Positions 9,735 through 18,560 of a stretch of DNA of 64,000 bases are shown here, one piece after another (within the stretch, counting starts at the first letter, position 1; each line of letters starts with the position of its first letter). The stretch comes from Sapientia aquatica. Lineage in GTDB: Bacteria > Pseudomonadota > Gammaproteobacteria > Burkholderiales > Burkholderiaceae_D. The translations under genes were made by a program, and so were the position numbers. The notes beneath the pieces were generated by a model. The model searched no databases, was not told the DNA's origin, and was given only the letters and a program-made list of their open reading frames with translations. The stretch covers positions 1-64,000 of the forward strand of contig NZ_SMYL01000008.1 of the NCBI RefSeq assembly GCF_004358105.1, written 5' to 3'.

Positions 9735-10307
9735 TCAAGCCAATTCGACCGCTGCGCGTTTTTGATTGTCGTTGCAGTCGATATAGACCTGCGTGGTCTG
9801 GATTGAACGGTGACCTGACAAGGACATCAGCACACGCACCCCAACACCTTTAGCTGCAAGATTAGTAATGAACGACCTGCGACCGCTGTGACTGCTTGCG
9901 CCGTCAATGCCAGCGTTCCGATAAAGATAATGGAAATGCTGGGTCAACGTATTTGCAGTGAAGCCTTCCCGGATACGCTTTTGTGTATAAAATAATTTCT
10001 GCCCCGGATTTGCGGATGCATACAGCGCCAGATATTTTGTCAGCTCTTTCTGGAGCTTTTCATTTACAAAAACTACACGGGCGTGATTGCCTTTAGTTTG
10101 TTCAGCATCCAAACGTATTTCACTGCGTACTTTTCCATCTGCGCCGAGCACGTCGGAAATACGCAGCGCAGCCACTTCCCCAACCCGCATTCCAGATAAA
10201 TGTGTGACCAGCAGCATCGCCCTATTCCGTGCAGCGTGTTTTCTGGTAGCGACATAATCGAGTACGCGACGCAGTTCTTGCGGGGTTAAAGTTTTAGCTT
10301 GGCTCAC
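9735..10307 (-). CDS. minimal tyrosine recombinase (catalytic domain only)
   Basis: 190 residues, GTG start with AGGAG at good distance. The full catalytic set is present: R41 (GMRVGE), K72 (TKG), H140 and R143 (HSGRR), H166 (LSGHR), Y175. The N-terminal core-binding domain is absent; the protein starts about where the catalytic domain begins (LTPQELRRVLDYV). Such short recombinases occur on plasmids and islands and may act in resolution, inversion or with a helper. No start-site evidence supports a longer form. Confidence 0.88.
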   Translation of the reverse strand: MSQAKTLTPQELRRVLDYVATRKHAARNRAMLLVTHLSGMRVGEVAALRISDVLGADGKVRSEIRLDAEQTKGNHARVVFVNEKLQKELTKYLALYASANPGQKLFYTQKRIREGFTANTLTQHFHYLYRNAGIDGASSHSGRRSFITNLAAKGVGVRVLMSLSGHRSIQTTQVYIDCNDNQKRAAVELA

Positions 10308-11027
10308 GATATTCTCCTAATCAAATAATTTCCATACGCTTAGTATGTTTTCTTTGATTACGAAGGACAACCGGAAATGGCCGAAAAGTGAATCTCTATG
10401 CGATTCAACGAGATAACAGCGAAACCAAAGCATTCATACATTTCCTTTGGTTTGTGCTCGGTCAAATAATTATTGCAGTGCCGATTTTATTGCAGAGATA
10501 ATTTGCGGGGTATATGCAATTTATTTTTCAGCTTCGCTACTCATGTATGCCCAGCGGCGATTAATTGGACTGCAGGGGATTTTATTGGGCTGCGTTAATT
10601 GAAAATAAAAAATTGAACGGCAGGTAAACAACAGGTTGCAGCCAACCAGATTACAACCGTGACTGAGTGCTTTGTGCCCATAGTTGACTGTCATGACCGT
10701 CCGCATAGGGCAACGCCAATTTGCTCGTTTTCTTATCAGTGACTGTCGCAAAATGGACGCAAAAGTCATGCGACTCGACAGTGTGGGGCATAAAAATTCT
10801 CAAACTCTGAAAGTATTAGTTGCGACCTAACAAAACGTTGGAAGTGAAACCGTTGCAATTTAAATAAATTATCGTTAAGAAATCCGATTAAATTGTTGAA
10901 TTACTGCAATAGTGCGTAAGCCAGCAGGACGGTTAACGTATAATTCGTGGCTGTTTCAATCGGTGATACAACGAAACAATTCCACATTGTCGTTCTTTTA
11001 ATTCATCAAAACTAAATTGGATCAGAT
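10308..11027. other. gene-free region
   Basis: 720 bp between the minimal recombinase and the acyltransferase. It is A/T-rich with no convincing gene; a minus-strand frame at 10521-10769 has no ribosome site or recognisable content. It must hold the acyltransferase promoter, but I could not place one with confidence. Confidence 0.5.
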
Positions 11028-13076
11028 TTGAATATTTTTTACCGAAAAGACATTGACGGTCTGCGAGCATTGGCCGTCTTACTCGTTATTATTTGTCATG
11101 CTGGATTCAAATCATTTTCCGGTGGATTTATCGGGGTCGACATTTTTTTTGTCATTTCTGGTTTTGTCGTAACGAATTCGATTACAGCATCACTCGAACA
11201 AGGGCGATTCCGATTTTCTGAATTTTACGTCCGAAGGGCGAAACGATTAGTTCCCGCACTTTACACGGTGATGTTAGTTACGCTTGCATTTGGCATTCTG
11301 CTTCTGGTTCCAGATGCCGCCTACAGTATCATGAAAAATATCGGCGCCGTTACGATATTTTCTTCCAACATTTATATTTCCAGCTTGATCGGATATTTTG
11401 ATCCCAGTGCTGAAAATATGCCTCTGCTGCACACATGGTCTTTATCGGTGGAGGAACAGTTTTACCTTGTGTTACCACTGCTTTTATTCCTTCTGAGAAG
11501 ACAATCTGATCGATCTAAAATATTGATAGATTCAGCTATTCTGATTGGATCGTTATCAGCATCTCAATGGGCGGTCTCAGTTGGGAGTCCAGGTTCCTAT
11601 TATCTTTTTCAATTTCGGATTTTTGAATTCATGCTGGGAGTCATCGCGACCAGAATATCTTTTTCGCTGAGCAACTCAAGAAACAACGACGTAGTTTTAT
11701 TGTTGGGCGTAGCCATTATTTTTGCCTGCGCTTTGACAATGGACGCTTTAACGCCGTTTCCCGGGCTAGCCGCATTATTGCCTTGCTTAGGCGCAGTCAC
11801 GATTATTTTGTCATGCCAAAAGTCGCCGGTAGGACAAATTATTTTTGGCAATAGAAGCTCTGTGATGTTGGGGAAATTATCATACAGCCTCTATTTATGG
11901 CACTGGCCTGTATTTTTTGCGTTCCGACATTTTGATCTAAAATCGGCGTGGGCAATGTTCGGCGCAATAATCGTTTCATTGGTACTGACGGTATTTACCT
12001 TCCTGTATATAGAACAACCATTGCGTCAGATGAAAATGTCATTAAAAAAAGCAGCCTTGCTTTTCATTGGCATGCCCTTTTTGCTAGTTGTTTGCCTGAC
12101 TGCCACAGGGAAATTGACTCACAATTTCCTTTTTCTTTATCCTCCAAAATTTCAAGAAATCTATAAAGTGCTCGCCGTTTCCAGACACGACAATCGGTCA
12201 ACATTTGCGCAGAAAGAACTTCCTTTGCCAGCGAAAGATGTATTCGGAAATCCACTTGGCATTACTGACGCAGTCATATGGGGCGATTCCCACGCCCTTA
12301 GTTTTCGCAATTTTTTTGATGCATTGGGAAAAGAGTACAACGTGGCTATGTTTGATATGTCCTGGCCAGGATGTCCGCCTGTTTATTTTTCAGAAGCGTT
12401 GGCAATACCTGGTTCGGGAAAAAATATTCCGCCAAATGCAACCATATGCAAAACGAATAACGATTTGGTGATGAAGTACATTCTCTTCCATAGCGAAATA
12501 AAAATTGTTTTCATTTCAAGTCGATGGCTGACTTTCAAAGATGACTGGATTAAATTTGATGAAATTCATCCGATATTTTCAACAGAACAGGTAAAAAAAT
12601 CACTGTTTGAAACGGTGAAAGTTTTGCAAGCATCAGGAAAGAAAATTGTATTTATTGATGATTTGCCTGAAATTCCAAAATCATTAAAGGATTGCGTAAT
12701 TTCACGTGATACGTGGTTTGGAAAGAATAATTCATGTTCGATGCAGGCTGACGATGCATTAAGGCCATATAACGCGTACATCGCACCAGTTATGGCGGAT
12801 TTACAAAGTCAATTTTCGGCGGTCACTGTATTACATACCTACGACGTTCTGTGTGATTTGAATTGGTGTCATACAGATATATCTGGTCACCAGATATATC
12901 AAGTGGACGATGTGAACCATTTGGCTCTTACGGCGGGCCCTATCTTTTATAAGGCATATCGCGAAAAACATCCGCTAGAACTGGATCAATTGTTTCACCG
13001 TCGGAGTACTTCTCAACCATTGGAAAAAAATGATAATACTGATCGTCCGATAGCGAGTAATGCCGAACAGCTTTAG
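11028..13076 (+). CDS. acyltransferase 3 with SGNH domain (OafA/YrhL type)
   Basis: 682 residues. The N-terminal half is an acyltransferase-3 membrane domain: YRKDIDGLRALAVLLVIICHAG at the start, about ten hydrophobic helices, and HTWSLSVEEQFY. The C-terminal half is a periplasmic SGNH hydrolase-like domain with WGDSH and a D-x-x-H pair in VDDVNHLAL. Such proteins O-acetylate lipopolysaccharide or other surface glycans. The TTG start is required to keep the conserved YRxDIDGLRAL segment; its ribosome site is weak. As island cargo it may alter surface antigen or a phage receptor, which is inference. Confidence 0.9.
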   Translation: MNIFYRKDIDGLRALAVLLVIICHAGFKSFSGGFIGVDIFFVISGFVVTNSITASLEQGRFRFSEFYVRRAKRLVPALYTVMLVTLAFGILLLVPDAAYSIMKNIGAVTIFSSNIYISSLIGYFDPSAENMPLLHTWSLSVEEQFYLVLPLLLFLLRRQSDRSKILIDSAILIGSLSASQWAVSVGSPGSYYLFQFRIFEFMLGVIATRISFSLSNSRNNDVVLLLGVAIIFACALTMDALTPFPGLAALLPCLGAVTIILSCQKSPVGQIIFGNRSSVMLGKLSYSLYLWHWPVFFAFRHFDLKSAWAMFGAIIVSLVLTVFTFLYIEQPLRQMKMSLKKAALLFIGMPFLLVVCLTATGKLTHNFLFLYPPKFQEIYKVLAVSRHDNRSTFAQKELPLPAKDVFGNPLGITDAVIWGDSHALSFRNFFDALGKEYNVAMFDMSWPGCPPVYFSEALAIPGSGKNIPPNATICKTNNDLVMKYILFHSEIKIVFISSRWLTFKDDWIKFDEIHPIFSTEQVKKSLFETVKVLQASGKKIVFIDDLPEIPKSLKDCVISRDTWFGKNNSCSMQADDALRPYNAYIAPVMADLQSQFSAVTVLHTYDVLCDLNWCHTDISGHQIYQVDDVNHLALTAGPIFYKAYREKHPLELDQLFHRRSTSQPLEKNDNTDRPIASNAEQL

Positions 13077-13308
13077 TCGCTTTTACTTTAACTTGAATTA
13101 CAAAATTCGAGGTTGAATCGATCACTATTTGTTCGACTGTTTGCAACGGTGTAAATCGAACAGTTCACTGTCTGCTTTGGAGCGATCTTTTAGCAATGAT
13201 GACTGTCAGGACTGTGCCGACTGCGAACAGATGCCGACATACTGTCACCGTCCGGTTCATATTTATAACCTGACATACGTTTTGACACAACCACTGCCGT
13301 CTGCTGCC

Positions 13309-13764
13309 CTATTGAGCGTTTTGAGGTGCGTTCCCATCGTATTTAAATTTGTATCCGATTTGGACGCAGAAGAGCATCATCTTATCCACCGGCATCACTT
13401 TGAGGGCATGGTCACCAGAAAATAAGCCGCCAAGCTTAGCCACGTCTGGTTGGCTTTCAGATTCGGGGAAACCAACCGAAACGTTATCGCTGCCATCAGT
13501 TGGATATGAAGCGATCATAAATTTTTGATGGTTCATGAGCGCTAAATTAGTATAAACACACATCATCCAGCGCGACCCTACAGCGCTTCGCGTGTCGAAT
13601 CCAGGAATGTTCAGAATCAAAACGCGATCAGTACTGGAGACCACTTTAGCCTTGTATTCAATATTCGAAAAGCCTGTCTCTTTTGTATTGAACTCTATTG
13701 TTTCTCCGAATGCGGATATACACGCCCAACTCAATAATGCGGCCAAAGCTATTTTTATATTCAT
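13309..13764 (-). CDS. secreted hypothetical protein
   Basis: 151 residues from ATG 13764, which follows GAGGAT. The first 20 residues (MNIKIALAALLSWACISAFG) form a typical Sec signal peptide, so the mature protein is periplasmic or exported. No family recognised; the mature part is beta-rich, with two internal cysteines (MMCVY, LFCVQ) that could form a disulfide. Convergent with the acyltransferase. Confidence 0.65.
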   Translation of the reverse strand: MNIKIALAALLSWACISAFGETIEFNTKETGFSNIEYKAKVVSSTDRVLILNIPGFDTRSAVGSRWMMCVYTNLALMNHQKFMIASYPTDGSDNVSVGFPESESQPDVAKLGGLFSGDHALKVMPVDKMMLFCVQIGYKFKYDGNAPQNAQ

Positions 13765-13870
13765 TATTATCCTCAAATTGAAGAACTTTCTCACTGACGG
13801 CAATGCAGCCGTTTTTTGCCATTCAAAGAATTTTATATGCGACGGCTCATTCTCAATCGATTTAAATACA

Positions 13871-15250
13871 TCACTCGCTGCCAGATTGGGTTTCAGCGGT
13901 AGACTCTGTCTTCGCCTTAGTTATAGGACTGTGTTTTTTGGCGGTTTCTATTTTTTCACTGGCCATCCGTGAAAAACTTCCAATTAGATCGGGTGCTATT
14001 TTAATAGCCTGCTTGAATAGATCAGAATCCAGCAATTCGTGCCAAGGGCTTCCATGTGTTTTGTGCTCAACAAACCGCAGTGGCTGTTCATCGAGCCGGG
14101 CCAACGCAGATGAAAAGAGTTTGTTCTGGAAATCTGCATCGAGATTTACGGCCTCTCGTCGATAGCCTTCGTAGGCCTTTGAGATTGACGCTTTGTATCC
14201 GTAATCTTCGGCTAACCGGAAACGCTGACCAATTTGTTTGGTTGCAATCCAAGCAAACCAAACAGGGGCACCGACAGAAAGTAACGACAAAAATAACCGT
14301 GTCCAGACTATTATCGGTGGAGTGGAAGATTCAATCGCGACGGAAAGTTGATTAAGTTGATGGCTCCCAAAAACAGCGCCTGCGCAAAGTGCTACAACCA
14401 AACCGATGACCCAATAAATCATTGACCTTGTAAGTAATTCAGCTCGGTCATGGAATGCTGCCGCCAATCCGAAGCTGGTGGACGTCCGCATAGCATCTTC
14501 GCATCTATTTATTATATCGGTAGCAGATTCAGTACTGGATTTAAGTAAAGAGTCCCAATCATGTTTTCGCTTATCTATTTCCTGATTGTAAATTGCAATA
14601 TCTGAATGCAGTGTGGATTCACAAAGTTTTATATCATCGAGAATCTTTTTCACAGCACCTTGATCTTTTGCTGTTAAATCGCGAAGTGATTGAATTTCTT
14701 CGCGCGCCTCACGGAGAGTGGCGAGATCGGTTGGAAGTTGGTCTGCGGCAGAGTGCGCCTCCACAATCTGGGCCGCCATCGCTTCAAGGGCATCAACTTT
14801 CGGTTCCAGCGCAGCAACGCGGCTTACCATGCCTCTTAGCTTTGTCTGTATATTTTTCGCAGTTTTAGCATCTTCCACAACTTTTTCATGATCCAACAAT
14901 AGAACTGGTGACAAATCACGCTCAAGGCATTCGAGGGTAAGCACATATGCTGGAATTGCATGAACACCGTTTCCATTAAAAAGGTGAGGAATCGTGTTCC
15001 CTATGAGAAATTGAAGCCGATCAGGATACGTCCCAAGATATGCTTCGTTTACTTTTAAGTGATCGCCACCTAATGTCGTAATTTTGTTTGCTAAAGTGAC
15101 CGCAATATTCGCCAATTCATGGCGATCTACAACAGCCTGATTCCAAGTCGAATGGATAATACCGGCGGCTCGATCCTCACCAGTCGATCCTTTTACAGCA
15201 ACAGCTACTTCCCGAAGCTTTAATTCCAACGCAGTGAGAACCGGATGCAT
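13871..15250 (-). CDS. coiled-coil membrane protein, possibly DUF6161-like
   Basis: 459 residues. Residues about 110-260 are a long coiled coil, followed by two transmembrane segments (YWVIGLVVALCAGAVFG; LFLSLLSVGAPVWFAWIA) and a C-terminal soluble domain with GYKASISKAYEGYRREA and LARLDEQPLRFVE. That C-terminal arrangement recalls DUF6161-type proteins, which are seen in accessory and defence-rich regions; the name is from memory and not confirmed. It looks like a membrane-anchored sensor or effector. It is separated by 270 bp from the polymerase-like gene and has its own promoter region. Confidence 0.6.
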   Translation of the reverse strand: MHPVLTALELKLREVAVAVKGSTGEDRAAGIIHSTWNQAVVDRHELANIAVTLANKITTLGGDHLKVNEAYLGTYPDRLQFLIGNTIPHLFNGNGVHAIPAYVLTLECLERDLSPVLLLDHEKVVEDAKTAKNIQTKLRGMVSRVAALEPKVDALEAMAAQIVEAHSAADQLPTDLATLREAREEIQSLRDLTAKDQGAVKKILDDIKLCESTLHSDIAIYNQEIDKRKHDWDSLLKSSTESATDIINRCEDAMRTSTSFGLAAAFHDRAELLTRSMIYWVIGLVVALCAGAVFGSHQLNQLSVAIESSTPPIIVWTRLFLSLLSVGAPVWFAWIATKQIGQRFRLAEDYGYKASISKAYEGYRREAVNLDADFQNKLFSSALARLDEQPLRFVEHKTHGSPWHELLDSDLFKQAIKIAPDLIGSFSRMASEKIETAKKHSPITKAKTESTAETQSGSE

Positions 15251-15407
15251 GTCGATGCCTTTCTTCTTTAAAATTGTTTAGAGACAATAACTTTTCTAGT
15301 GTTGCACCTAGAGTCCCGGTCAAACCTTCATGCTTGATATGCGCAACCAAAACCATAATTGCTAATTTGCAATTTTTTTGAGATTATATTGTTTTGATAA
15401 TTCCTGC

Positions 15408-15426
15408 AATACCCCAAATAGGGCAT
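15408..15426. repeat. 19-bp motif shared with 34878-34896
   Basis: AATACCC(C/T)AAATAGGGCAT, containing the inverted halves CCC-YAAAT-AGGG. It lies about 160 bp upstream of the coiled-coil gene. The second copy is outside the island, upstream of lipoprotein genes. Possibly a regulator site. Confidence 0.5.
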
Positions 15427-15519
15427 TTCGAGAAAATGTTCATTAAAAGTTGATTTTGCATTTCTGCCCTGTGCAAATTCATCTGCCAGCGTGGCATTTC
15501 AGCCCACTATGCCATTGCA

Positions 15520-17079
15520 TTAATCGCCGGACAGCATGTCAGCGTCAACCATGCCCCAATGTGTCATGATTTGTCTTTTAGGAGCCGCGAATGGAATTGC
15601 AGATATGGTGCAATGTTCAGAAGCATAGGCCTTAACGGAAGATGCCGCATTGCTGGTGCCGCCGTTCTGAGAATTGGCTCGGGAATTTTCAACAACCATA
15701 TGCGCCCGATGGTCGCTTTCAGCTCGGTCAATATCTTGATCATACTTACAAACATAATCACTGGCATGGATAGGAATAATGGCATCGCCTTCGAAATTGA
15801 GAAATTCGTATCGGCACATCAATGCATATTTAATGTCAGCGATTTGCTGGGCCGACAACGGTTTGTCCAAATACGCGCAGTCATGTACCAGCAATTTTAT
15901 TTTGTAATTTTCAGGAATCATGTTCACGAACATATTCAGTGCACCTGACTCCAAGCATTGATATAGCCAAGCAAGTTTTTGATTCTTGGTGCGCTTGGTT
16001 TTGTCTTTGGGATTGATCTCGGCATATGTTTTTCCAAACAATTCAAAATCACCTTTGCCAAGTGAATTCAGAATAACTGCCGATACTTGATCAAGCTGAC
16101 TCTTGATGCACATGAATTCTGCATTACATAACAGCTTGTGATATTTTTCTTGACCGATTTTTTTACGAATTGAATTGTACGGATTGTCTTTTAATTGAGC
16201 ACCGAAACCGACTGAAGTGAAAATTTCTTTCATCCATTCTTCACTAATGCCAATATCTTTTGCGATGCGCCTGCGAATGACACTGCGGTTTTTTATGTAA
16301 TCCTGCAACGCACCAGTTTTTAATGTCGGATCAATTTGTCTTGCAAATGAAGTCATCAATGCGTAGCTGGCAGCTTTGAAATCGTAGCGATAGCACCGAC
16401 CAAGTGCAGCATGACGAACTTCTTTCGGAATGCGTTGCAAGCTAAGACCGTGACCATGTATGCGCCCACTGTCAATCTCATCCCAATATTCATCCAGATA
16501 TGCGACACCATTATTATCCCGTACAAGCACCTGAAGTTGGTTAGCAATCTGTAGGTTCCGCAATAGTTTCTCGTCGTATGCTTGCCCTTTGCGGTTCTTG
16601 AGTGACAGTTTTGTTTGCTTGATATACGAAGCCAGGGACTCAGGATCAATTTCGACGCTGTGATTAGCTAAGTCCTGCAATTCTTTCAATCGCTTCGGTT
16701 CACATTCAATAATTAAACTGCCCAGTTCTTCCATAATTTCCTTTTTATAAATCGGATTAAATATAACGCGACTGACTCGATGTGTAACGCTGTTGCCTTT
16801 GTAAGCACTGATGATTAGTGATGTCGCTGGATGCTCTTGCATGAGATGATAGACATATCCGGTGCGGCCACTTATTTTATATCTGCCGCTGGCATTATCG
16901 ACTGACTTGGCAGAGAAATTCATTTCGCCATCGCTCACTTCATCTGAACTCATCAGCATAAAGCGCTTGGCTATTTCAGACATCACTGCTGCAACATATT
17001 TATCAACATAGCGCAATGCCATCTTGTCCGTAATGAACGGATGTAATTTTTTTAGTTCTTCCTTCAATTTTTGTTTCAT
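15520..17079 (-). CDS. family-A polymerase-like protein
   Basis: 519 residues. Motif A is YRYDFKAASYALM (D233), preceded by GRIHGHGLSLQRIPKEVR, which parallels the R...LQNIP...R segment of DNA polymerase I-type enzymes. Motif B is probably IRRRIAK followed by KEIFTSVGFGAQ (about 268-295). Motif C is LLVHDCAY (H399, D400), preceded by LESGALNMFVNMIPENYKI, which mirrors the QGTAADIIK...LLQVHDE helix-strand of family A. The thumb is short and no exonuclease domain is visible. The second acidic residue usual in HDE is C401, which is odd. DNA polymerase, primase-polymerase or T7-RNAP-type activity are all possible. Ribosome site AGGA precedes the ATG. Confidence 0.6.
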   Translation of the reverse strand: MKQKLKEELKKLHPFITDKMALRYVDKYVAAVMSEIAKRFMLMSSDEVSDGEMNFSAKSVDNASGRYKISGRTGYVYHLMQEHPATSLIISAYKGNSVTHRVSRVIFNPIYKKEIMEELGSLIIECEPKRLKELQDLANHSVEIDPESLASYIKQTKLSLKNRKGQAYDEKLLRNLQIANQLQVLVRDNNGVAYLDEYWDEIDSGRIHGHGLSLQRIPKEVRHAALGRCYRYDFKAASYALMTSFARQIDPTLKTGALQDYIKNRSVIRRRIAKDIGISEEWMKEIFTSVGFGAQLKDNPYNSIRKKIGQEKYHKLLCNAEFMCIKSQLDQVSAVILNSLGKGDFELFGKTYAEINPKDKTKRTKNQKLAWLYQCLESGALNMFVNMIPENYKIKLLVHDCAYLDKPLSAQQIADIKYALMCRYEFLNFEGDAIIPIHASDYVCKYDQDIDRAESDHRAHMVVENSRANSQNGGTSNAASSVKAYASEHCTISAIPFAAPKRQIMTHWGMVDADMLSGD

Positions 17080-17343
17080 TTCACTTTTCCTATGATTGGT
17101 TGTGTCGACTACAGGGGAGAAGCTTTAGCAACGCAGTTCCGTCACCACATATGCAGCTATATATCTGACATAGGATGCATCAGTGGCATGTCGTTTCGCA
17201 TTTGTCTTACATACTACAAGCGCCACACTTTTCGGTGTTTTTGACTGGTAAAAAGTGCGTATCTGTTAAAGCTAATCCACACTTATTTATCACTACTGAA
17301 AATGAACTGATTGAAATGCTGAAATGCCGATATTGTTTTGAGT

Positions 17344-17360
17344 TGTCGTGTTACACGACA
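17344..17360. repeat. island palindrome copy 4
   Basis: TGTCGTGT-T-ACACGACA, upstream of the polymerase-like gene. Confidence 0.9.
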
Positions 17361-17410
17361 CTGGATGTATTGCTGGAAGTTTTGGTTGTGCCTGCGCTGG
17401 CGTGCTGCAC

Positions 17411-17429
17411 TGCTTTCTTTAAGAAAGCA
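17411..17429. repeat. 9+1+9 palindrome
   Basis: TGCTTTCTT-T-AAGAAAGCA. A degenerate second copy of the same sequence (TTTTCTTAAAGAAAGCAT) lies about 150 bp further right. Confidence 0.7.
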
Positions 17430-17436
17430 TCTACAA

Positions 17437-17471
17437 AAAAAACCCTGAGCTTTTTATGGCACAGGGTTTTT
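17437..17471. terminator. bidirectional terminator
   Basis: AAAAACCCTG and CAGGGTTTTT arms around a 15-base loop, flanked by A- and T-tracts. It probably ends the minus-strand transcript from the 17942 gene before the polymerase-like gene. Confidence 0.75.
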
Positions 17472-17608
17472 AATGGATGTTTTTAACAATGAGAAGGTGC
17501 AGATCGCACTGACTATTTATCACTCTTATTTCGATGACTGATCAATCCTGAAATTGAATCTTTTCTTAAAGAAAGCATTGGATTATTTTCCACCACTGTT
17601 CGACAACA

Positions 17609-17629
17609 AGCGTCGCTTAAAGCGACGCT
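17609..17629. repeat. 10+1+10 palindrome
   Basis: AGCGTCGCTT-A-AAGCGACGCT, perfect, with the same 10+1+10 architecture as the TGTCGTGT palindromes but different sequence. It lies 18 bp from palindrome copy 5. Confidence 0.75.
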
Positions 17630-17647
17630 CTGACAACATTAGCAAAC

Positions 17648-17664
17648 TGTCGTATAACACGACA
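17648..17664. repeat. island palindrome copy 5
   Basis: TGTCGTAT-A-ACACGACA, one mismatch to the consensus, 8 bp past the stop of the minus-strand gene at 17673. Confidence 0.85.
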
Positions 17665-17672
17665 CTGCATGA

Positions 17673-17942
17673 CTAATATTCGTCGGGCATCAGCAAACAA
17701 GTTGAGCTGCGATCAGCTTCAGTAATGATCCAAATTTTTTCACTGCCGAATTGGTATGAACTAAATATGCGTAAATCGTGCTGTACAGCGTGAACATTTG
17801 CTTCGACGTCCTCAATACTTAAATCGCCATAATCACCCGCTATATGACGGCCTAGTAATAGCAGCGGGTTGATTTTTTGTGTTTCACAGAACTTCAACGC
17901 TGCTGGTGTTGCAACTACTGACCCTAATTTGAAAAGTGGCAT
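17673..17942 (-). CDS. plasmid-related small protein
   Basis: 89 residues from ATG 17942, which has AGGAG upstream. It matches a family of short proteins common on plasmids and ICEs of proteobacteria: an N-terminal (F)KLGxxVATPAAL, a middle RHIAGDYGDL...D...N and a C-terminal IWIITEADRSST.LLMPDEY. The function is not known. Its presence supports a plasmid-like ancestry for the island. The frame is open to 17981 but the extra residues are not family-like. Confidence 0.8.
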   Translation of the reverse strand: MPLFKLGSVVATPAALKFCETQKINPLLLLGRHIAGDYGDLSIEDVEANVHAVQHDLRIFSSYQFGSEKIWIITEADRSSTCLLMPDEY

Positions 17943-18084
17943 AACAGTGCTCCTGAGTGGAAAGCACAACGTTATTGTCACTCCGCGAAATGGACAACCG
18001 AAATGATTCAGGCAAATTCCGGTTGCTCATTCAAAAGTCTGAAAACAAACTACTGATTCCAACTTACTTAATGGAGTCAAAAAA

Positions 18085-18537
18085 ATGTCTAGTACACTTT
18101 CCAAATTGAAGCTCGTCAATGTGCAAGCTGATCTGAAAAATCCGACCGTTTCGCGTCGCAACCGGCTGACCGCGCAAATTGAAGGTCAGATTGCATCGGT
18201 GAGATGCGCCATTGCTGGTGAAATATATGCAGAAAAAAGGCAGAAATACGTAACGGATCATCAGACCGGAGAGCGGTCTCTGGTTGAGATTTCCAAAAAA
18301 GTTAAGCCGTGGTGGTTTATTTCTGCTACAAATAAGGCTAACTTAATTTTGAAATATGGATCGAAAAAAATCGAGATAGTGAAAGGAAAAAATGCCGTGG
18401 AAGTTGATAACATGGACGAACTGATCGCCACACTGGAACTCATTAAAACTGCTGTTATTGCTGGCGAACTTGATATCCAGATTGAAACTGCTTGTGGCGC
18501 ACTGCGGGCAGGATTTAGTAAGAAGAAAAAGTCGTAG
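18085..18537 (+). CDS. DUF6641-like plasmid/island protein
   Basis: 150 residues. The start SSTLSKLKLVNV, the basic RRNRLTAQIEGQ, the KPWWF segment, and YGSKKIEIVKGKNAVEVD..ELI..L...K.AV.AGELD match the pattern of DUF6641 proteins that accompany plasmid and ICE modules. Function unknown. GGAG precedes the ATG with a slightly long spacer. Probably followed by the 18606 gene in the same transcript, with an attenuating hairpin between. Confidence 0.7.
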   Translation: MSSTLSKLKLVNVQADLKNPTVSRRNRLTAQIEGQIASVRCAIAGEIYAEKRQKYVTDHQTGERSLVEISKKVKPWWFISATNKANLILKYGSKKIEIVKGKNAVEVDNMDELIATLELIKTAVIAGELDIQIETACGALRAGFSKKKKS

Positions 18538-18560
18538 TTGGCAATTTTCTTTTGCTATCG

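Larger units (their letters stand above)
17080..17672. other. palindrome-rich gene-free region, candidate origin/control region
   Basis: 590 bp upstream of the polymerase-like gene. It holds two TGTCGTGT palindromes (17344, 17648), TGCTTTCTT-T-AAGAAAGCA (17411-17429), a related TTTTCTTAAAGAAAGC (about 17565-17580), AGCGTCGCTT-A-AAGCGACGCT (17609-17629) and a terminator. A plus-strand frame at 17175-17486 runs through these elements and is not believed to be a gene. Confidence 0.55.

Noticed and set aside
9437-9853. 138-residue plus-strand frame
   Set aside because: Overlaps the end of the 8833 gene, the repeats and the minimal recombinase on the other strand; sequence is not protein-like.
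10521-10769. 82-residue minus-strand frame
   Set aside because: No ribosome site, no recognisable content, A/T-rich intergenic DNA.
17175-17486. 103-residue plus-strand frame upstream of the polymerase-like gene
   Set aside because: It includes two palindromes and a terminator; no ribosome site and no family.
5955-17664. Palindromes as intrinsic terminators
   Set aside because: They lack T-tracts, and real terminators with T-tracts lie close by at 5985 and 17437.
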